A stretch of 64,000 nucleotides of DNA from Pseudomonadota bacterium (GCA_023388835.1 JAEWFK010000164.1:24968-88967); one strand, 5' to 3'. Positions 25,620 to 36,498 are shown, numbered from the stretch's first letter. Numbers and translations: made by a program. Notes: generated by a model from the letters alone, not told the origin.

Positions 25620-28600
25620 TTAAAGCAGCACGCGCTCGATGCCGCCCTCGTTGGCGCGGCGCACATAGTCCTGCAGCCATTCTTCGCCCAGAATATGGCG
25701 CGCCATTTCCACGACGATGTAGTCGGCCTTCATCCCCGTGTCTTCTTCATAGCGCGACATGCCTTGCAGGCATGATGGACAGGACGTAAGCATCTTCACT
25801 TCGCCGGCATAGCCGTCGGCGCGAATCTGCAGGCTGTTCTTCGCGAGTTCTTCCTGCTTGCGGAAGCGCACCTGGGTGGAGATGTCGGGCCGGGTGACCG
25901 CCAGCGTGCCCGATTCTCCGCAACAACGATCCGTCTTGATGGCGGTGTCGCCCACCAGAGCCTTCACCGTCTTCATGGGATCCTGCAGCTTCATGGGGGT
26001 GTGGCAGGGGTCGTGATAGACGTAGCGTGTGCCTTCCACGCCGCTGATGTCGATGCCTTTTTCGAGCAGGTATTCGTGGATGTCGATCAGGCGGCAGCCG
26101 GGGAAGATCTTTTCGAATTCGTAGCCGGCGAGCTGGTCATAGCAGGTGCCGCAACTGACCACCACCGTCTTGATGTCCAGGTAATTGAGCGTGGTCGACA
26201 GGCGGTGGAAGAGCACACGGTTGTCGGTGATCATCTTTTCGGCCTTGTCTTCCTGGCCGTTCCCACGTTGCGGGTAGCCGCAGCACAGGTAGCCCGGCGG
26301 CAGCACGGTTTGCACGCCGGCATGCCACAGCATGGCCTGGGTGGCGAGCCCCACCTGGGAAAACAGGCGTTCGGAACCGCAACCGGGGAAGTAGAAAACC
26401 GATTCGGTCTCGGCCGAGGTGGCGCGTGGGTCGCGGATGATCGGAATGTAGCGGGCGTCCTCGATGTCCAGCAGCTTGCGGGCGGTCTGGGTCGGAAGGC
26501 CGCCGGGCATGCGCTTGTTCACGAAGTGAATCACCTGCTCGCGTATCGGCGCCTTGCCCACGGTGGCCGGCGGCGCCGCCTTTTGCTTGCGTGCGGGCTG
26601 GGCGAGCAGGTCGTGCGCCACGCGTTGGGCCTTGTAGCCCAGGTCGATCATGCCCTTGCGGGTGGCCTTGATGACGCGCGGGTCCTTGGCATTCAGGAAG
26701 AACATGGCTGCCGCGGTGCCTGGATTGAACGACTTCTTTCCCATGCGTTGCAGCAGCGAGCGCATGGCCATGGACACGTCGCCGAAGTCGATGTCGACCG
26801 GACAGGGATTATAGCACTTGTGGCAGATCGTGCAGTGCGCCGCCACGTCTTCGAATTCGGACCAGTGCTTGATGCTGACGCCGCGGCGAGTCTGCTCTTC
26901 GTACAGGAAGGCCTCGACCAGCAGCGATGTGGCCAGAATCTTGTTGCGTGGAGAATAAAGCAGGTTGGCGCGCGGCACATGGGTGGCGCAGACCGGCTTG
27001 CATTTTCCGCAACGCAGGCAGTCCTTGATGGCGTGGGAGATATCGCCGATCTCGCTGCGCTGCATGATCAGCGATTCATGCCCCAGCAGGTTGAAGCTGG
27101 GCGTCCAGGCGTGGGTGAGATCAGCGCCGGGCATGAGCTTGCCGGCGTTGAATCGGCCGGTCGGGTCGATGCGCTGCTTGTAGTCCTGGAAGGGCTGCAG
27201 TTCTTCTTGCGTCAGGAATTCGTATTTCGTCAGGCCGATGCCGTGTTCGCCGGAAATCACGCCGTCTAGCTCGCGGGCGATGCGCATGATGCGGGCCACG
27301 GTCTCGTTGGCTTCCTGCAGCATGCCGTAGTCGTCGGAGTTGACGGGGATGTTGGTGTGCACGTTGCCGTCGCCGGCGTGCATGTGCAGGGCGACGAACA
27401 CGCGGCTCTTGAGCACGCGGTCGTGCACGGCCTGGATGCCGGCCAGCACCGCTGCGCAGTCCGCGCCGGCGTACAGGCGTTCCATCAGCGCGCGCACTTC
27501 GGTCTTCCACGACACGCGGATGGTGTGATCCTGCACGACGTCGAACACGCGAGCGTCGGGCTGGTCCACCAGGCGCTGCTTGAGCGCGTCGGACAATTCG
27601 CCCAGGCCCAGGTGATTCAGTGTGTCCAGGCTCTGCGCCAGCGGTGCATCCAGATTGTGCAGCAGCCAGTTCCAGCGCTCGCGCACGCCCCGCAGGGCCT
27701 CCACGGCATCTTCCGTGCGCCGCGAGAGCACCGCTACGCGGGTGTGCTCGGCGTCGTCGAGGTCCTCGATCTTGCCCACCGGCAGCTCGCCATGCAGGAA
27801 GCTTTCGATTTCGTCCAGCAACCGCAGCTTGTTGTGGGTGGACAGCTCGATGTTGATGCGTTCGATGGCGTCCGTGTATTCGCCCATGCGGTCGAGCGGA
27901 ATGACGACGTCTTCGTTGATCTTGAATGCGTTGGTGTGGCGCGCGATGGCGGCCGTGCGGGCGCGGTCGAGCCAGAATTTCTTGCGGGCTTCCGGCGTGA
28001 CGGCGACGAAGCCTTCGCCATGCCGGCTGTTGGCGATGCGCACGACCTCGCTGGCCGCCACGGCCACCGCGTTCTCGTCATCACCCACGATGTCGCCGAT
28101 CAGCACCATCTTGGGCAGGACGCCGCGCTTGCTCTTGGTGGCGTAGCCGACCGCGCGCAGATAGCGTTCGTCCAGGTGTTCCAGGCCGGCCAGCAGGGCG
28201 CCGCGTTCCCGGCCGGGGCCGTCCAGATATTGTTTGACCTCGACGATGGAAGGCACCGCATTGCGGGCCTGGCCAAAAAATTCCATACAGACCGTGCGGG
28301 TGTGAGCGGGCATGCGGTGCACGATCCAGCGGGCCGCCGTGATCAGACCATCGCAGCCTTCCTTCTGCACGCCGGGCAGGCCGGCCAGGAATTTGTCGGT
28401 GACATCCTTGCCCAGGCCGGCCTTGCGAAAGCGCCGGCCCTCGATCACCAGCGTTTCAGCGCGTAGCGGAAGAGCGCCGGGTGCGGCCTTGCCGTCGGAC
28501 CAGGCGAGTTCGAAGCGGGCTTCATCGACGTCGTGAATCTTGCCCAGGTTGTGGCCCACACGGGTGACTTCCAGCCAGTTCCCGTCCGGGTCCACCATGC

Positions 28601-29561
28601 GCCACCAAGCCAGGTTGTCGAGCGCGGTGCCCCACAATACGGCTTTCTTGCCGCCGGCGTTCATGGCGACGTTGCCGCCTGCACAGGAGGCGTCGGCCGA
28701 GGTCGGGTCCACCGCGAAGACGAAGCCGGCGGCTTCGGCCGCTTCGGCGATGCGGCGGGTGACCACACCGGCGCCGGTATGGATGGTGGGTACGGGAGCT
28801 TCCAGGCCGGGCAGCGACACGTGCTCGACGGCGGTGAGGCGGTCCAGCTTTTCGGTGTTGATGACGGCCGAGCGCCAGGAAAGCGGAATGGCGCCGCCGG
28901 TATAACCGGTGCCGCCGCCGCGCGGGATGATGGTGAGCTGAAGTTCGATACAGGCGCGCACCAGGGCGGCGATTTCATCTTCGCTGTCCGGCGTGAGCAC
29001 CACGAAGGGGTATTCCACCCGCCAGTCGGTGGCGTCGGTCACGTGCGACACGCGCGAGAGGCCGTCGAACTTGATGTTGTCCTTGGCGGTGATGCGCGAG
29101 AGCGCGCGCACGGTCTGCTTGCGCAATTCATGCGTGACGGTGAAGTCATTGTCGAAATCCCGCACGGCGATGCGGGCGGCAGCCAGCAGCCCCGCCACCT
29201 TGCTGTCCCGCTCGGGATGGCGGGTGTCGCGCCGACGGTCGACCTCATTCAAGCGATGGTCCAGCGCATCGATGAGTTGGCGGCGGCGCTTGGGAGTATC
29301 GAGCAGGTCGTCCTGCAGATAGGGGTTGCGGCGTACCACCCAGATGTCGCCCAGCACTTCGAACAGCATTCTCGCGGAGCGACCTGTGACACGTTCGGTG
29401 CGCAGCTCGGACAGCAGCCGCCAGGCGTCTTCGCCCAGCAAGCGCAGCACGATCTCGCGATCGGAATACGACGTGTAGTTGTAAGGGATTTCACGCAAGC
29501 GCGGCGCAGTGTGCTTGGGAGCCTGCGCGGCAAGCATTTGACTAGCGAGGGGGGCGTTCAT
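25620..29561 (-). CDS. Giant FAD-linked oxidoreductase with Fe-S and CCG domains (DUF3683 / YdiJ-like)
   Basis: 1313-residue membrane-associated or cytosolic D-2-hydroxyacid-type dehydrogenase. Order: N-terminal DUF3683-like region (about 1-130); FAD-binding type 4 domain (about 180-340, [15 protein letters not shown] and [19 protein letters not shown]); FAD-oxidase C domain (about 420-850, [12 protein letters not shown] and [12 protein letters not shown]). A ferredoxin-like region follows (about 890-980, [11 protein letters not shown] and [12 protein letters not shown]), then two CCG repeats ([37 protein letters not shown]). So flavin, two 4Fe-4S clusters and a C-terminal HdrB-like module lie in one chain. 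ATG at 29561 begins the recognisable protein. Substrate unproven; D-lactate or D-2-hydroxyglutarate are candidates from family knowledge. Confidence 0.88.
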   Translation of the reverse strand: MNAPLASQMLAAQAPKHTAPRLREIPYNYTSYSDREIVLRLLGEDAWRLLSELRTERVTGRSARMLFEVLGDIWVVRRNPYLQDDLLDTPKRRRQLIDALDHRLNEVDRRRDTRHPERDSKVAGLLAAARIAVRDFDNDFTVTHELRKQTVRALSRITAKDNIKFDGLSRVSHVTDATDWRVEYPFVVLTPDSEDEIAALVRACIELQLTIIPRGGGTGYTGGAIPLSWRSAVINTEKLDRLTAVEHVSLPGLEAPVPTIHTGAGVVTRRIAEAAEAAGFVFAVDPTSADASCAGGNVAMNAGGKKAVLWGTALDNLAWWRMVDPDGNWLEVTRVGHNLGKIHDVDEARFELAWSDGKAAPGALPLRAETLVIEGRRFRKAGLGKDVTDKFLAGLPGVQKEGCDGLITAARWIVHRMPAHTRTVCMEFFGQARNAVPSIVEVKQYLDGPGRERGALLAGLEHLDERYLRAVGYATKSKRGVLPKMVLIGDIVGDDENAVAVAASEVVRIANSRHGEGFVAVTPEARKKFWLDRARTAAIARHTNAFKINEDVVIPLDRMGEYTDAIERINIELSTHNKLRLLDEIESFLHGELPVGKIEDLDDAEHTRVAVLSRRTEDAVEALRGVRERWNWLLHNLDAPLAQSLDTLNHLGLGELSDALKQRLVDQPDARVFDVVQDHTIRVSWKTEVRALMERLYAGADCAAVLAGIQAVHDRVLKSRVFVALHMHAGDGNVHTNIPVNSDDYGMLQEANETVARIMRIARELDGVISGEHGIGLTKYEFLTQEELQPFQDYKQRIDPTGRFNAGKLMPGADLTHAWTPSFNLLGHESLIMQRSEIGDISHAIKDCLRCGKCKPVCATHVPRANLLYSPRNKILATSLLVEAFLYEEQTRRGVSIKHWSEFEDVAAHCTICHKCYNPCPVDIDFGDVSMAMRSLLQRMGKKSFNPGTAAAMFFLNAKDPRVIKATRKGMIDLGYKAQRVAHDLLAQPARKQKAAPPATVGKAPIREQVIHFVNKRMPGGLPTQTARKLLDIEDARYIPIIRDPRATSAETESVFYFPGCGSERLFSQVGLATQAMLWHAGVQTVLPPGYLCCGYPQRGNGQEDKAEKMITDNRVLFHRLSTTLNYLDIKTVVVSCGTCYDQLAGYEFEKIFPGCRLIDIHEYLLEKGIDISGVEGTRYVYHDPCHTPMKLQDPMKTVKALVGDTAIKTDRCCGESGTLAVTRPDISTQVRFRKQEELAKNSLQIRADGYAGEVKMLTSCPSCLQGMSRYEEDTGMKADYIVVEMARHILGEEWLQDYVRRANEGGIERVLL

Positions 29562-29629
29562 GTATGGAGCGATAACCCTAAGGGTGGGCTGAAGCAGAGA
29601 GCGTGTGATGCAGGGTAAACGACGACAGT

Positions 29630-30142
29630 TTAATCCATCAACCACAGGAGGGCGGACGTCATGGTGGCATACCGCAGGAACTTGCCGATGGCCATGTAGA
29701 CGATGCTGGGAAGCAAAGGCATTTTCAGCCAGCCCGCGACAGCGCACAGCGGGTCGCCGACCAGGGGCAGCCAGGAAAACAGCAGTGCGCGCGGGCCTAG
29801 CCGATGCAGCCAGTAGGTGATGTAGTCATGCCATCGGCCGCCGGCGCGGCTGCGTGGCCGGTAGGGGTGTTTTTCGCGATAGCTTTCCATGGCCTTTTCG
29901 GCGCCATATCCCATGCCGTAGCTGATGACGCCGCCCACGGTGTTGCCCAGGGTGGCAACCAGCACGGCGGGCCAGAACATGTCGGCGGCGATCTGAAGGT
30001 AGCCAAAGACGGCCGGCTCGGAGCCCAGTGGGAGCAGGGTGGCCGAAGCCAGGGCGACGATGAAAATCGCGCTCAGCCCGACGCTGGGCAACGCCAGAGT
30101 GTCGAGCAGCCAGTGGACCGAAGAATAGAACCAAGCTTCCAT
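29630..30142 (-). CDS. YqaA-family inner-membrane protein (DedA/VTT superfamily)
   Basis: 170-residue polytopic membrane protein with about four hydrophobic segments ([28 protein letters not shown] near 17-44, [19 protein letters not shown] near 60-79, and two C-terminal ones). The motif GNTVGG.ISYG and [17 protein letters not shown] are typical of YqaA proteins, relatives of DedA. The physiological role is unsettled. Divergent from ilvA with a 99-bp intergenic region; the next gene on its own strand, the giant oxidoreductase, starts 68 bp downstream. Confidence 0.85.
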   Translation of the reverse strand: MEAWFYSSVHWLLDTLALPSVGLSAIFIVALASATLLPLGSEPAVFGYLQIAADMFWPAVLVATLGNTVGGVISYGMGYGAEKAMESYREKHPYRPRSRAGGRWHDYITYWLHRLGPRALLFSWLPLVGDPLCAVAGWLKMPLLPSIVYMAIGKFLRYATMTSALLWLMD

Positions 30143-30241
30143 GGGAATGGAGTTTACAGGGCTATCAGAGGTCGTATCAGACCATGATTTTCAGTGTGGT
30201 ATTCTTTTCGACTTGTATCTGCTGCCGGCACGCGCCCATCC

Positions 30242-31750
30242 ATGTCTACCGATTATTTGAAGCGCATCCTCACGGCGAGGGTGTATGACGTTGCCATCGA
30301 ATCGTCTCTGGACGCTGCTCCGCAAGTATCGGCACGAATCGGAAACACGGTGCTGCTAAAGCGCGAAGATACCCAGCCGGTATTCAGCTTCAAGCTGCGC
30401 GGCGCCTATAACAAGATGGCGTCGCTCACGCCGTCCGAGCGCAAGCGCGGGGTGATCGCGGCGTCCGCGGGCAACCACGCCCAAGGCGTGGCGCTCAGTG
30501 CGCAGCGCATGGGCTGCCGGGCGGTCATCGTGATGCCCGAGACCACGCCAGCCGTGAAGGTCGACGCCGTGCGTCGACTGGGAGGCGAAGTCGTGCTGGC
30601 CGGCGACAGCTACTCAGACGCTTTCGACCATGCCACCGAGCTTCAGAAAAAAGAGAAGCTCACCTTCGTGCATCCATTCGACGACCCCGAAGTCATCGCG
30701 GGGCAGGGCACGATCGCCATGGAAATCCTGCGACAGCATCCCGACCGCATTGAAGCCATCTTCGTGCCGGTAGGCGGGGGCGGCCTGATCGCCGGGGTGG
30801 CGGCTTACGTGAAGCAGCTGCGGCCCGAGATCAAGGTGATCGGTGTGCAAAGCGAAGATTCCTGCGCCATGGCGCGCAGCGTCAAGGCCGGGCGGCGCCT
30901 GCGCCTGAACGATGTGGGTCTGTTCGCCGACGGCACTGCCGTCAAATACGTGGGCGCCGAGACTTATCGTCTGGCGCACAAGTTCGTGGATGACTTCGTG
31001 CTGGTCGATACCGACGCCATCTGCGCGGCGATCAAGGACGTCTTCCAGGACACGCGCAGCGTGGTCGAGCCATCGGGTGCACTGGCGTTGGCCGGAGCCA
31101 AGCGTTATGCGGCGCAGAACAAACTCAAGGGCAAGACGCTGGTTGCGGTGACCAGCGGCGCCAACATGAATTTTGATCGGCTGCGGCTGGTCTCGGAGCG
31201 TGCCGACGTCGGCGAGGCGCGCGAGGCCGTGTTTGCGCTCACTATCCCCGAACAGCGCGGCAGCTTTCTGCGCTTGTGCGAAGCGGTGGGGCGGCGCAAC
31301 GTCACCGAATTCAACTACCGAATCTCCGACTCCGACAAAGCCCATGTCTTCGTCGGCCTGCAGATTCAGTCGGAAGCAGAAATCGAGAAGCTGGCCGCGG
31401 GTTTCCGCCGCAAGGGCTTCGATACGCAGGATCTTTCCGGCAACGAGATGGCCAAGACCCATGTGCGCTACATGGTGGGCGGGAAGTCGGCGCTGGCGGA
31501 ACACGAGATGCTGTTCCGTTTCGAATTCCCGGAACGGCCCGGTGCGCTGATCAAATTCCTTGGCGCCATGAGCCCGGAATGGAACATCAGCCTTTTCCAT
31601 TACCGCAATCAGGGCGACGACTACGGCCGCATCCTGGTGGGCATACAGGTGCCACCCTCCGACAAGAAGGCCTTCAAGGCCTTCCTGGACGGACTTGGCT
31701 ATCCCTATTGGAATGAGTCGGACAATCCGGCCTACTCCCTCTTCCTTTGA
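30242..31750 (+). CDS. ilvA: Threonine ammonia-lyase, biosynthetic
   Basis: Deaminates threonine to 2-oxobutanoate, the first step of isoleucine synthesis. PLP lysine is Lys51 in SFKLRGAYNKM; the phosphate-binding loop is PVGGGGLIAG. The C-terminal part (about residues 330-502) holds two ACT-like regulatory domains (EQRGSFLRLCEAVG and ERPGALIKFLGAM), marking the isoleucine-inhibited biosynthetic form rather than the short catabolic one. Length is 502 residues. ATG at 30242 chosen by alignment to the family N-terminus (LKRILTARVYDVA). The 3' end overlaps the following gene start by 38 bases in another frame. Confidence 0.96.
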   Translation: MSTDYLKRILTARVYDVAIESSLDAAPQVSARIGNTVLLKREDTQPVFSFKLRGAYNKMASLTPSERKRGVIAASAGNHAQGVALSAQRMGCRAVIVMPETTPAVKVDAVRRLGGEVVLAGDSYSDAFDHATELQKKEKLTFVHPFDDPEVIAGQGTIAMEILRQHPDRIEAIFVPVGGGGLIAGVAAYVKQLRPEIKVIGVQSEDSCAMARSVKAGRRLRLNDVGLFADGTAVKYVGAETYRLAHKFVDDFVLVDTDAICAAIKDVFQDTRSVVEPSGALALAGAKRYAAQNKLKGKTLVAVTSGANMNFDRLRLVSERADVGEAREAVFALTIPEQRGSFLRLCEAVGRRNVTEFNYRISDSDKAHVFVGLQIQSEAEIEKLAAGFRRKGFDTQDLSGNEMAKTHVRYMVGGKSALAEHEMLFRFEFPERPGALIKFLGAMSPEWNISLFHYRNQGDDYGRILVGIQVPPSDKKAFKAFLDGLGYPYWNESDNPAYSLFL

Positions 31751-33230
31751 CCCGGCCGTCGGGCTGGAACTTGAGATGGTCGTGGCCCATGCCGCGACCG
31801 GCCGCAGTCTCCCTGTAAATCGCTATTTCGACGCCCTGCATGACCGCCTACGGGGCGATGGCGCCCGGCCGCGCCCGGTGGAGCGCATCGAGCTGAGCGG
31901 GCGCTGCGTCGGCTTCCGTACGCCCGAGGGTGAATATGGGCTGGACAATGGCTACAACCTGCTAGAGCTTTCCACGCGGCCGGTCCGGCGCAGCGAAGGC
32001 GGGCTCAAGGCGCTGGCGGGCATGGTGGACCCCGCCTTGGATCACGTATACGCCGCCCTGCGGGCGGATCAGGCCTGCGTGCTGAATGCTTCACAGCACC
32101 CGGACTGCCCGCGCGACAGCGATTGGTACCGGCGTGTATGCTTGCCCCGACCCATTTATCGCGAGCTCGTGGGCCATCGCGGCTGGCGGCATTGGGAAGG
32201 CATCGACGCGAAGGCGCAGAACGGCGCCAACGTTCAGGTGCCGGTCCACGATGCCGTGCGGGCCTTGAATGTCATGATCGGGCTGGCCGCGGCGCATGTG
32301 GCACTGTTCGCCAACAGCCCGCTGGAGTCCGGACGCATCACCGGCCTGAGAGAAACCCGGCTGACCGTGTGGCCCCGCGTGTTCGACGGCTCGCGCTTCG
32401 CGGGCGACGCCATGCTTGCCGGCTGCCCGCCACGCCCTTTTATTGATCTGGGCGACTATTTCCGCTGGATGTTCCGCCCCGGTACCGTGAGCCGTAGCCT
32501 GCCCGTTGCCCGGGATCAGGACTATAAGGCGGCCCGCACCGTGCTGCTGGACGACGACCCGAGTCTTTCAGCGTTCCTGGCTTCTCGTCGTTGGAGCGGC
32601 CGTTGCACGGACACGGGCGAGCGGACGCAGCTGGTGCCGGAATCCGTCCATTTTGAACACTCGCAGATCGCACAGTTCATGGATGCGCGGCTGCGCTACC
32701 GATGGCGGACGCTGCCGCCACTGCCCACACTAATGGCCGCCTGGCGCCGTCCGGGTGGGCTGGAACGGCTGTTCGAACAGTGCGGGGCGGACGTCTATAT
32801 CGAGGGGCGCTGCCCGGGGGCCGGCTTTGCCGATGCCGCCCTGGTCGAAGAGGCGGGTGATGAGGTCGCGCAAAGCACGGTCATGAGCCCGATTGCGTTG
32901 CAATGGGGACTGCTGCAGCGGCTGGATGAAGCAGAAGCCCTGATGGCGCGGGGAACATGGGGGCAACTGCGCGACTTGCGCGAGCGCGCGATGCGCCATG
33001 GTCTAGCTGACCCGGACGTGGCGCAGCTGTGCGAAGCCGTGCTGAAGGTGGCTGCCGCGGGCCTGACCCCTGAAGAGCGGCCCATGCTCGGCTATGCACG
33101 CCATGTGCTTGAGACCCGGCGCTGTGCGGCCGACCGCATGCTGCAGAGCTGGCAGCAATTTCACGAGGAGGACGCCGACGCGCGATTGGCCTGGATCGTG
33201 CAGCGCCACCGGGCGACTGCCGCGCGCTGA
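31713..33230 (+). CDS. Glutamate-cysteine ligase family 2 (GCS2)-like protein
   Basis: 505-residue ATP-grasp-like carboxylate-amine ligase of the GCS2 superfamily. The opening VGLELEMVVAH is the metal/ATP-binding strand; later LDNGYNLLELSTRPVR and NASQHPDCPRDSDWY follow the pattern of these enzymes, and a helical C-terminal region completes the chain. Longer than YbdK (about 370), nearer to EgtA/GshA-like members. ATG at 31713 overlaps the ilvA 3' end by 38 bp. No gshB beside it. The product may be a gamma-glutamyl compound, but the acceptor is unknown. Confidence 0.72.
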   Translation: MSRTIRPTPSSFDPAVGLELEMVVAHAATGRSLPVNRYFDALHDRLRGDGARPRPVERIELSGRCVGFRTPEGEYGLDNGYNLLELSTRPVRRSEGGLKALAGMVDPALDHVYAALRADQACVLNASQHPDCPRDSDWYRRVCLPRPIYRELVGHRGWRHWEGIDAKAQNGANVQVPVHDAVRALNVMIGLAAAHVALFANSPLESGRITGLRETRLTVWPRVFDGSRFAGDAMLAGCPPRPFIDLGDYFRWMFRPGTVSRSLPVARDQDYKAARTVLLDDDPSLSAFLASRRWSGRCTDTGERTQLVPESVHFEHSQIAQFMDARLRYRWRTLPPLPTLMAAWRRPGGLERLFEQCGADVYIEGRCPGAGFADAALVEEAGDEVAQSTVMSPIALQWGLLQRLDEAEALMARGTWGQLRDLRERAMRHGLADPDVAQLCEAVLKVAAAGLTPEERPMLGYARHVLETRRCAADRMLQSWQQFHEEDADARLAWIVQRHRATAAR

Positions 33231-33260
33231 GCCTGCGCAGGTCTTGAAGGCGCCCTGCAC

Positions 33261-34394
33261 CTATTCATACACTTCATCGGCCGCCAGCAGGATATCCACC
33301 GGCGGATCGAAGCCGATGCGGCGGGCCGTGGAAAGATTCAAGGCGATCTTGGGCGGGTCCACCCAGAGCTGGCTCAGTTCACGCGGCCGCGCACCGTTGA
33401 GCACACGGGCAATGGTTTCGGCGTGGAACAGCCCGACATGGGAGAGGTCGGCCTGCGCGATGCTCATCAATAGTCCCGCCTTGACTTCTCGGGAGCCGGC
33501 CATGGAAAAGCTGGGAACACGGGCCTGCAATAGCGTGGCGGCGATTTCTTTCACCGATTCCGGGGTGACCCCTCGATGAGTCGTGACGTACATCGCGTCG
33601 ACGTGGCGGGCGGCCAGACGGGCGTAACATTCGGCTGCGTTCCGGATGGCTTGCTCGCGCTCGATGCTCGCCGATGGTGCATGGCAGTGCTCCAGCCGGA
33701 AACCCAGTTCCTTCGCAACCTGTTCGGCGGCGCCCACCGCGGCATAACTGCGGCCCGCTTGCGAATCTTCGTAGACGATGCCCAGGGTGTCGAACTCAAC
33801 GATTTCGTGGAAGAGGCGCAGTTGCCGTTGGTAGCGCTCCGGCTCGATTCGCGCATGCAGATTGTCGCGCCCACTGTCGTGACTGCTGTCGGAAATGCCG
33901 GAACCCATGGCATCGCTCACCGAGCCGACCACGGTGGGGACGGGCGGGCCGATCTCGCGCATGTCCTGGCCGGCCCAGGTTCCCATGGCGATCATCAGGT
34001 CGATATCGCCTTTGCCCAGCAGGCGATCGGCAAGGGATTGGCGCATGGGTGCCCGCTGCTCTGCGTCAAAGTTACCGGGCCGCCAATATGCGTCCGCCAC
34101 GAACTCCAGCCATTCGCTGCGCACGTTTTGCGCCAACCATTGCCAGAGTTCTTCACCCCCCAAGTCTTCTGGCCGCGGCGACGGCAGCTGCAGCCAGCCG
34201 AGCACTTCTAGTCCATCTACGATCTCCCCCAGGGTCAGCGGGTATTCCACATAGTCGCCGCTTTCCACATAGCCGATGCGCCAGCGGTCGGAATCGGCGG
34301 GTGCCACCGGCGTGGTGGGATAGGGCGCCGCCGCATGCGATGCCGCTCCGAGAATCAAGGTGGCCGCCAGGGCGATGACGTAGCGGAAGATCAT
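33261..34394 (-). CDS. Periplasmic ABC-type substrate-binding-like protein, tied to the PP2C phosphatase gene
   Basis: 377 residues with an N-terminal signal peptide (residues 1 to about 22, ending SHA-AA). The rest looks like the ABC_sub_bind / type-1 periplasmic binding fold: paired alpha/beta domains with IDLMIAMGTWAGQ, TLGIVYEDSQAGRS, HVDAMYVTTHRG and a hinge crossing near FSMAGSREVKAG. ATG overlaps the stop of the PP2C gene by four bases (ATGA). No permease or ATPase gene is near, so a role as soluble ligand receptor for the Cache domain of the phosphatase is more plausible than transport (inference). No close family name that I can assign with confidence. Confidence 0.65.
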   Translation of the reverse strand: MIFRYVIALAATLILGAASHAAAPYPTTPVAPADSDRWRIGYVESGDYVEYPLTLGEIVDGLEVLGWLQLPSPRPEDLGGEELWQWLAQNVRSEWLEFVADAYWRPGNFDAEQRAPMRQSLADRLLGKGDIDLMIAMGTWAGQDMREIGPPVPTVVGSVSDAMGSGISDSSHDSGRDNLHARIEPERYQRQLRLFHEIVEFDTLGIVYEDSQAGRSYAAVGAAEQVAKELGFRLEHCHAPSASIEREQAIRNAAECYARLAARHVDAMYVTTHRGVTPESVKEIAATLLQARVPSFSMAGSREVKAGLLMSIAQADLSHVGLFHAETIARVLNGARPRELSQLWVDPPKIALNLSTARRIGFDPPVDILLAADEVYE

Positions 34395-36409
34395 AGAGAC
34401 AGTCTTTTGATGGCAAGCAGGGTGATGTCGTCGGATTGTGGCGTATCGAGAACGAACTCGCCCACGCGGTCGAGTACCGATGCCAGCACGGTACCGGCAT
34501 CCGAGCCCGCCAGCGGAGACAGGGCTGCGTAAAGCCTGTGCTCGCCGTATTGTGCATTGCCGGGACCGACCGCTTCGGTCACCCCGTCGGTATAACCGAT
34601 CAGGACGTCGCCGGCTTCCAGCCGCGCATCGTAATGGCGATATGGCAGGTGTTCCTGGACGCCGCAGGCCGGGCCGGAGCGGCCTTCCAGCAACTGCAGC
34701 TCACCATTGTGCTTGAGCACGCATAGCGGAGAATGCCCCGCATTGGCCCATTCCAGCCGGCCGTCCGCCATATCGAGGATGCCCACGATGAGGGTCACGA
34801 ACATGAGGCTGGGGTTGTTGGCCGAGAGCAGGTTGTTGATGCGCGCCATGATGGTGCCGGGGTCGCTTTCCGTTTCAGCCATGGCGCGTATCAGCGTGCA
34901 GGTGCCGGCCATGAAGAGGGCGGCCGGCATGCCTTTGTCCGAGACGTCTCCGATCGCGAAGAGCAGGCGGCCGTCGGGTAGAAGAATGTAGTCGTAGAGA
35001 TCGCCGCCCACTTCCTTGGCCGGCACCATGGTGGCGCTCAGGTCGACGCGGCTGCGCAGCGCTGAATCGGGCGCCGGCGGCAGCAGCCCGCGCTGTATTT
35101 CCTGCGCGATGTTCAGTTCACTCTCCAGTCGTTCGCGGCTGGAGGTTTCCTCGAGCAGGCGGGCGACTTTCTCGCGCAGCTGTTCATCCATGTAGGCAAA
35201 GGCGGCGGCCAGGCGGCCGACTTCATCCGGACGACGCCGGGGCAGCTCGGCGATATGGGCCGGCAGCGTCTGGCCCGCACTCAGATCCTGTTCCGGCAGG
35301 GCCAGTGCGAACTCGCTGAGCTGGCGTAAAGGGCGGGTAAGCCGTATCGACAGCAGGCCTGCGACGGTGAGGCCCAACGCCAATACCAGAAGGAAGAAGA
35401 CGCCCAGCTGGTTGCGCAGATCGTTGGCCGCGCGGGTGAAGTCGCGTTCGGGCACGGCGCCCACGATGGTCCAGCCCAGCGGCCGGAAATACGTTGCATG
35501 AATGCGCCAGCTATCCTCATCGCCGACGGGATCGAAGGAGAGCTGGCGGATGTCCCCCGAGGGCGGCAGTTCGTGGAGCATGCCCTGCAAGGTCTGCCCA
35601 GTGTCGACATCGACCGCGCCCAGTAGAAAAACGTGAGAACGCGGCGGTGGCGCGATCAGGCGGCCGTCGGCGCCGATGATGAAGGCGAAACCGGATTCGG
35701 CCAGCCGCATGCCATTGAGCACATCGGTAATGGACTGTTCGACTTCGGCGCGGCGCCGGTCGAACTGTTGGACCACCCCTTCGGCATCGTCGCTGACCGC
35801 CACGATCCAGTCCCATTCGGGTACGTAGCTCACGTAGGCATAGCGCAGCCGTTCGCTGTCGGTGGCGGGGTCGAACAGGCGGTAAATGGCGAAACTGTGG
35901 CCCCCGCTGCGTACTTCCTGATAGACGGAGTCCGCCAGCGGCCGTCCCTTGTAATCGCGCAGACTTGAAATGTCGGCGTCGCGCTCCAGCGGGTAGCCGC
36001 TGGCAAGCACGGTGTAGTGGCGATCAAACACCCAGACGTTGCCACCGGTTTCCGTGCTCAGACCCCGCAACCATTGCAGGGCGAGTTCACGGCCGCGCGC
36101 GCCGCTGAGTTCGCCATTGCGCACTTGCTGCATGTAGGCGTCGAGCACCGATTGCACGGTCTGCCCCTGCTGCACCAGGCGGGCGCGATTGCTGCGCACC
36201 GTGGCGATCTTGTCCAGCAGGAAGCCGCCCCAGCGCGCCTCGCTGTCCTGCACCAGCAGGTTCAGCACGTTCTGCACGGCGTGCTCTTCCATGGCGACCA
36301 CAGTGCGCGTGACCCCACGCTGGGTGATGAGCATCACCAATGCGGCGCTGAACAGCAGGGTCAGGCCCACGAGCAGGAAGATCTTGCTTCGCAGGGAGGT
36401 CAGGCGCAT
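34391..36409 (-). CDS. Membrane sensor with Cache, HAMP and PP2C (SpoIIE/RsbU) phosphatase domains
   Basis: 672-residue phosphatase expected to dephosphorylate a STAS antagonist. Membrane helix 1 at about 9-29; periplasmic double-Cache-like sensor about 35-330 (GGNVWVFDRHYTVLASGYPL, then FAFIIGADGRLIAP); helix 2 about 334-356; HAMP about 355-412; short coiled segment (EETSSRERLESELNIAQEIQ); PP2C about 440-672. Metal-binding acids are present: Asp470 (GGDLYDY), Asp488 (IGDVSDKG), Asp608 (YTDGVTE) and Asp660/661 (QSDDITLL). The QEIQRGLLPP motif typical of RsbU-type proteins precedes the core. Divergent from the sensor-MFS gene (89-bp gap), coupled to the binding protein gene. Confidence 0.92.
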   Translation of the reverse strand: MRLTSLRSKIFLLVGLTLLFSAALVMLITQRGVTRTVVAMEEHAVQNVLNLLVQDSEARWGGFLLDKIATVRSNRARLVQQGQTVQSVLDAYMQQVRNGELSGARGRELALQWLRGLSTETGGNVWVFDRHYTVLASGYPLERDADISSLRDYKGRPLADSVYQEVRSGGHSFAIYRLFDPATDSERLRYAYVSYVPEWDWIVAVSDDAEGVVQQFDRRRAEVEQSITDVLNGMRLAESGFAFIIGADGRLIAPPPRSHVFLLGAVDVDTGQTLQGMLHELPPSGDIRQLSFDPVGDEDSWRIHATYFRPLGWTIVGAVPERDFTRAANDLRNQLGVFFLLVLALGLTVAGLLSIRLTRPLRQLSEFALALPEQDLSAGQTLPAHIAELPRRRPDEVGRLAAAFAYMDEQLREKVARLLEETSSRERLESELNIAQEIQRGLLPPAPDSALRSRVDLSATMVPAKEVGGDLYDYILLPDGRLLFAIGDVSDKGMPAALFMAGTCTLIRAMAETESDPGTIMARINNLLSANNPSLMFVTLIVGILDMADGRLEWANAGHSPLCVLKHNGELQLLEGRSGPACGVQEHLPYRHYDARLEAGDVLIGYTDGVTEAVGPGNAQYGEHRLYAALSPLAGSDAGTVLASVLDRVGEFVLDTPQSDDITLLAIKRLSL

Positions 36410-36498
36410 ACCGGCATGGCGTGTAACTTGGTGTTGAAGGCGGTGAGTTTAATTTACCATTACACGTCTCACGATGAATCCGGGAATTTACCCTCGAC

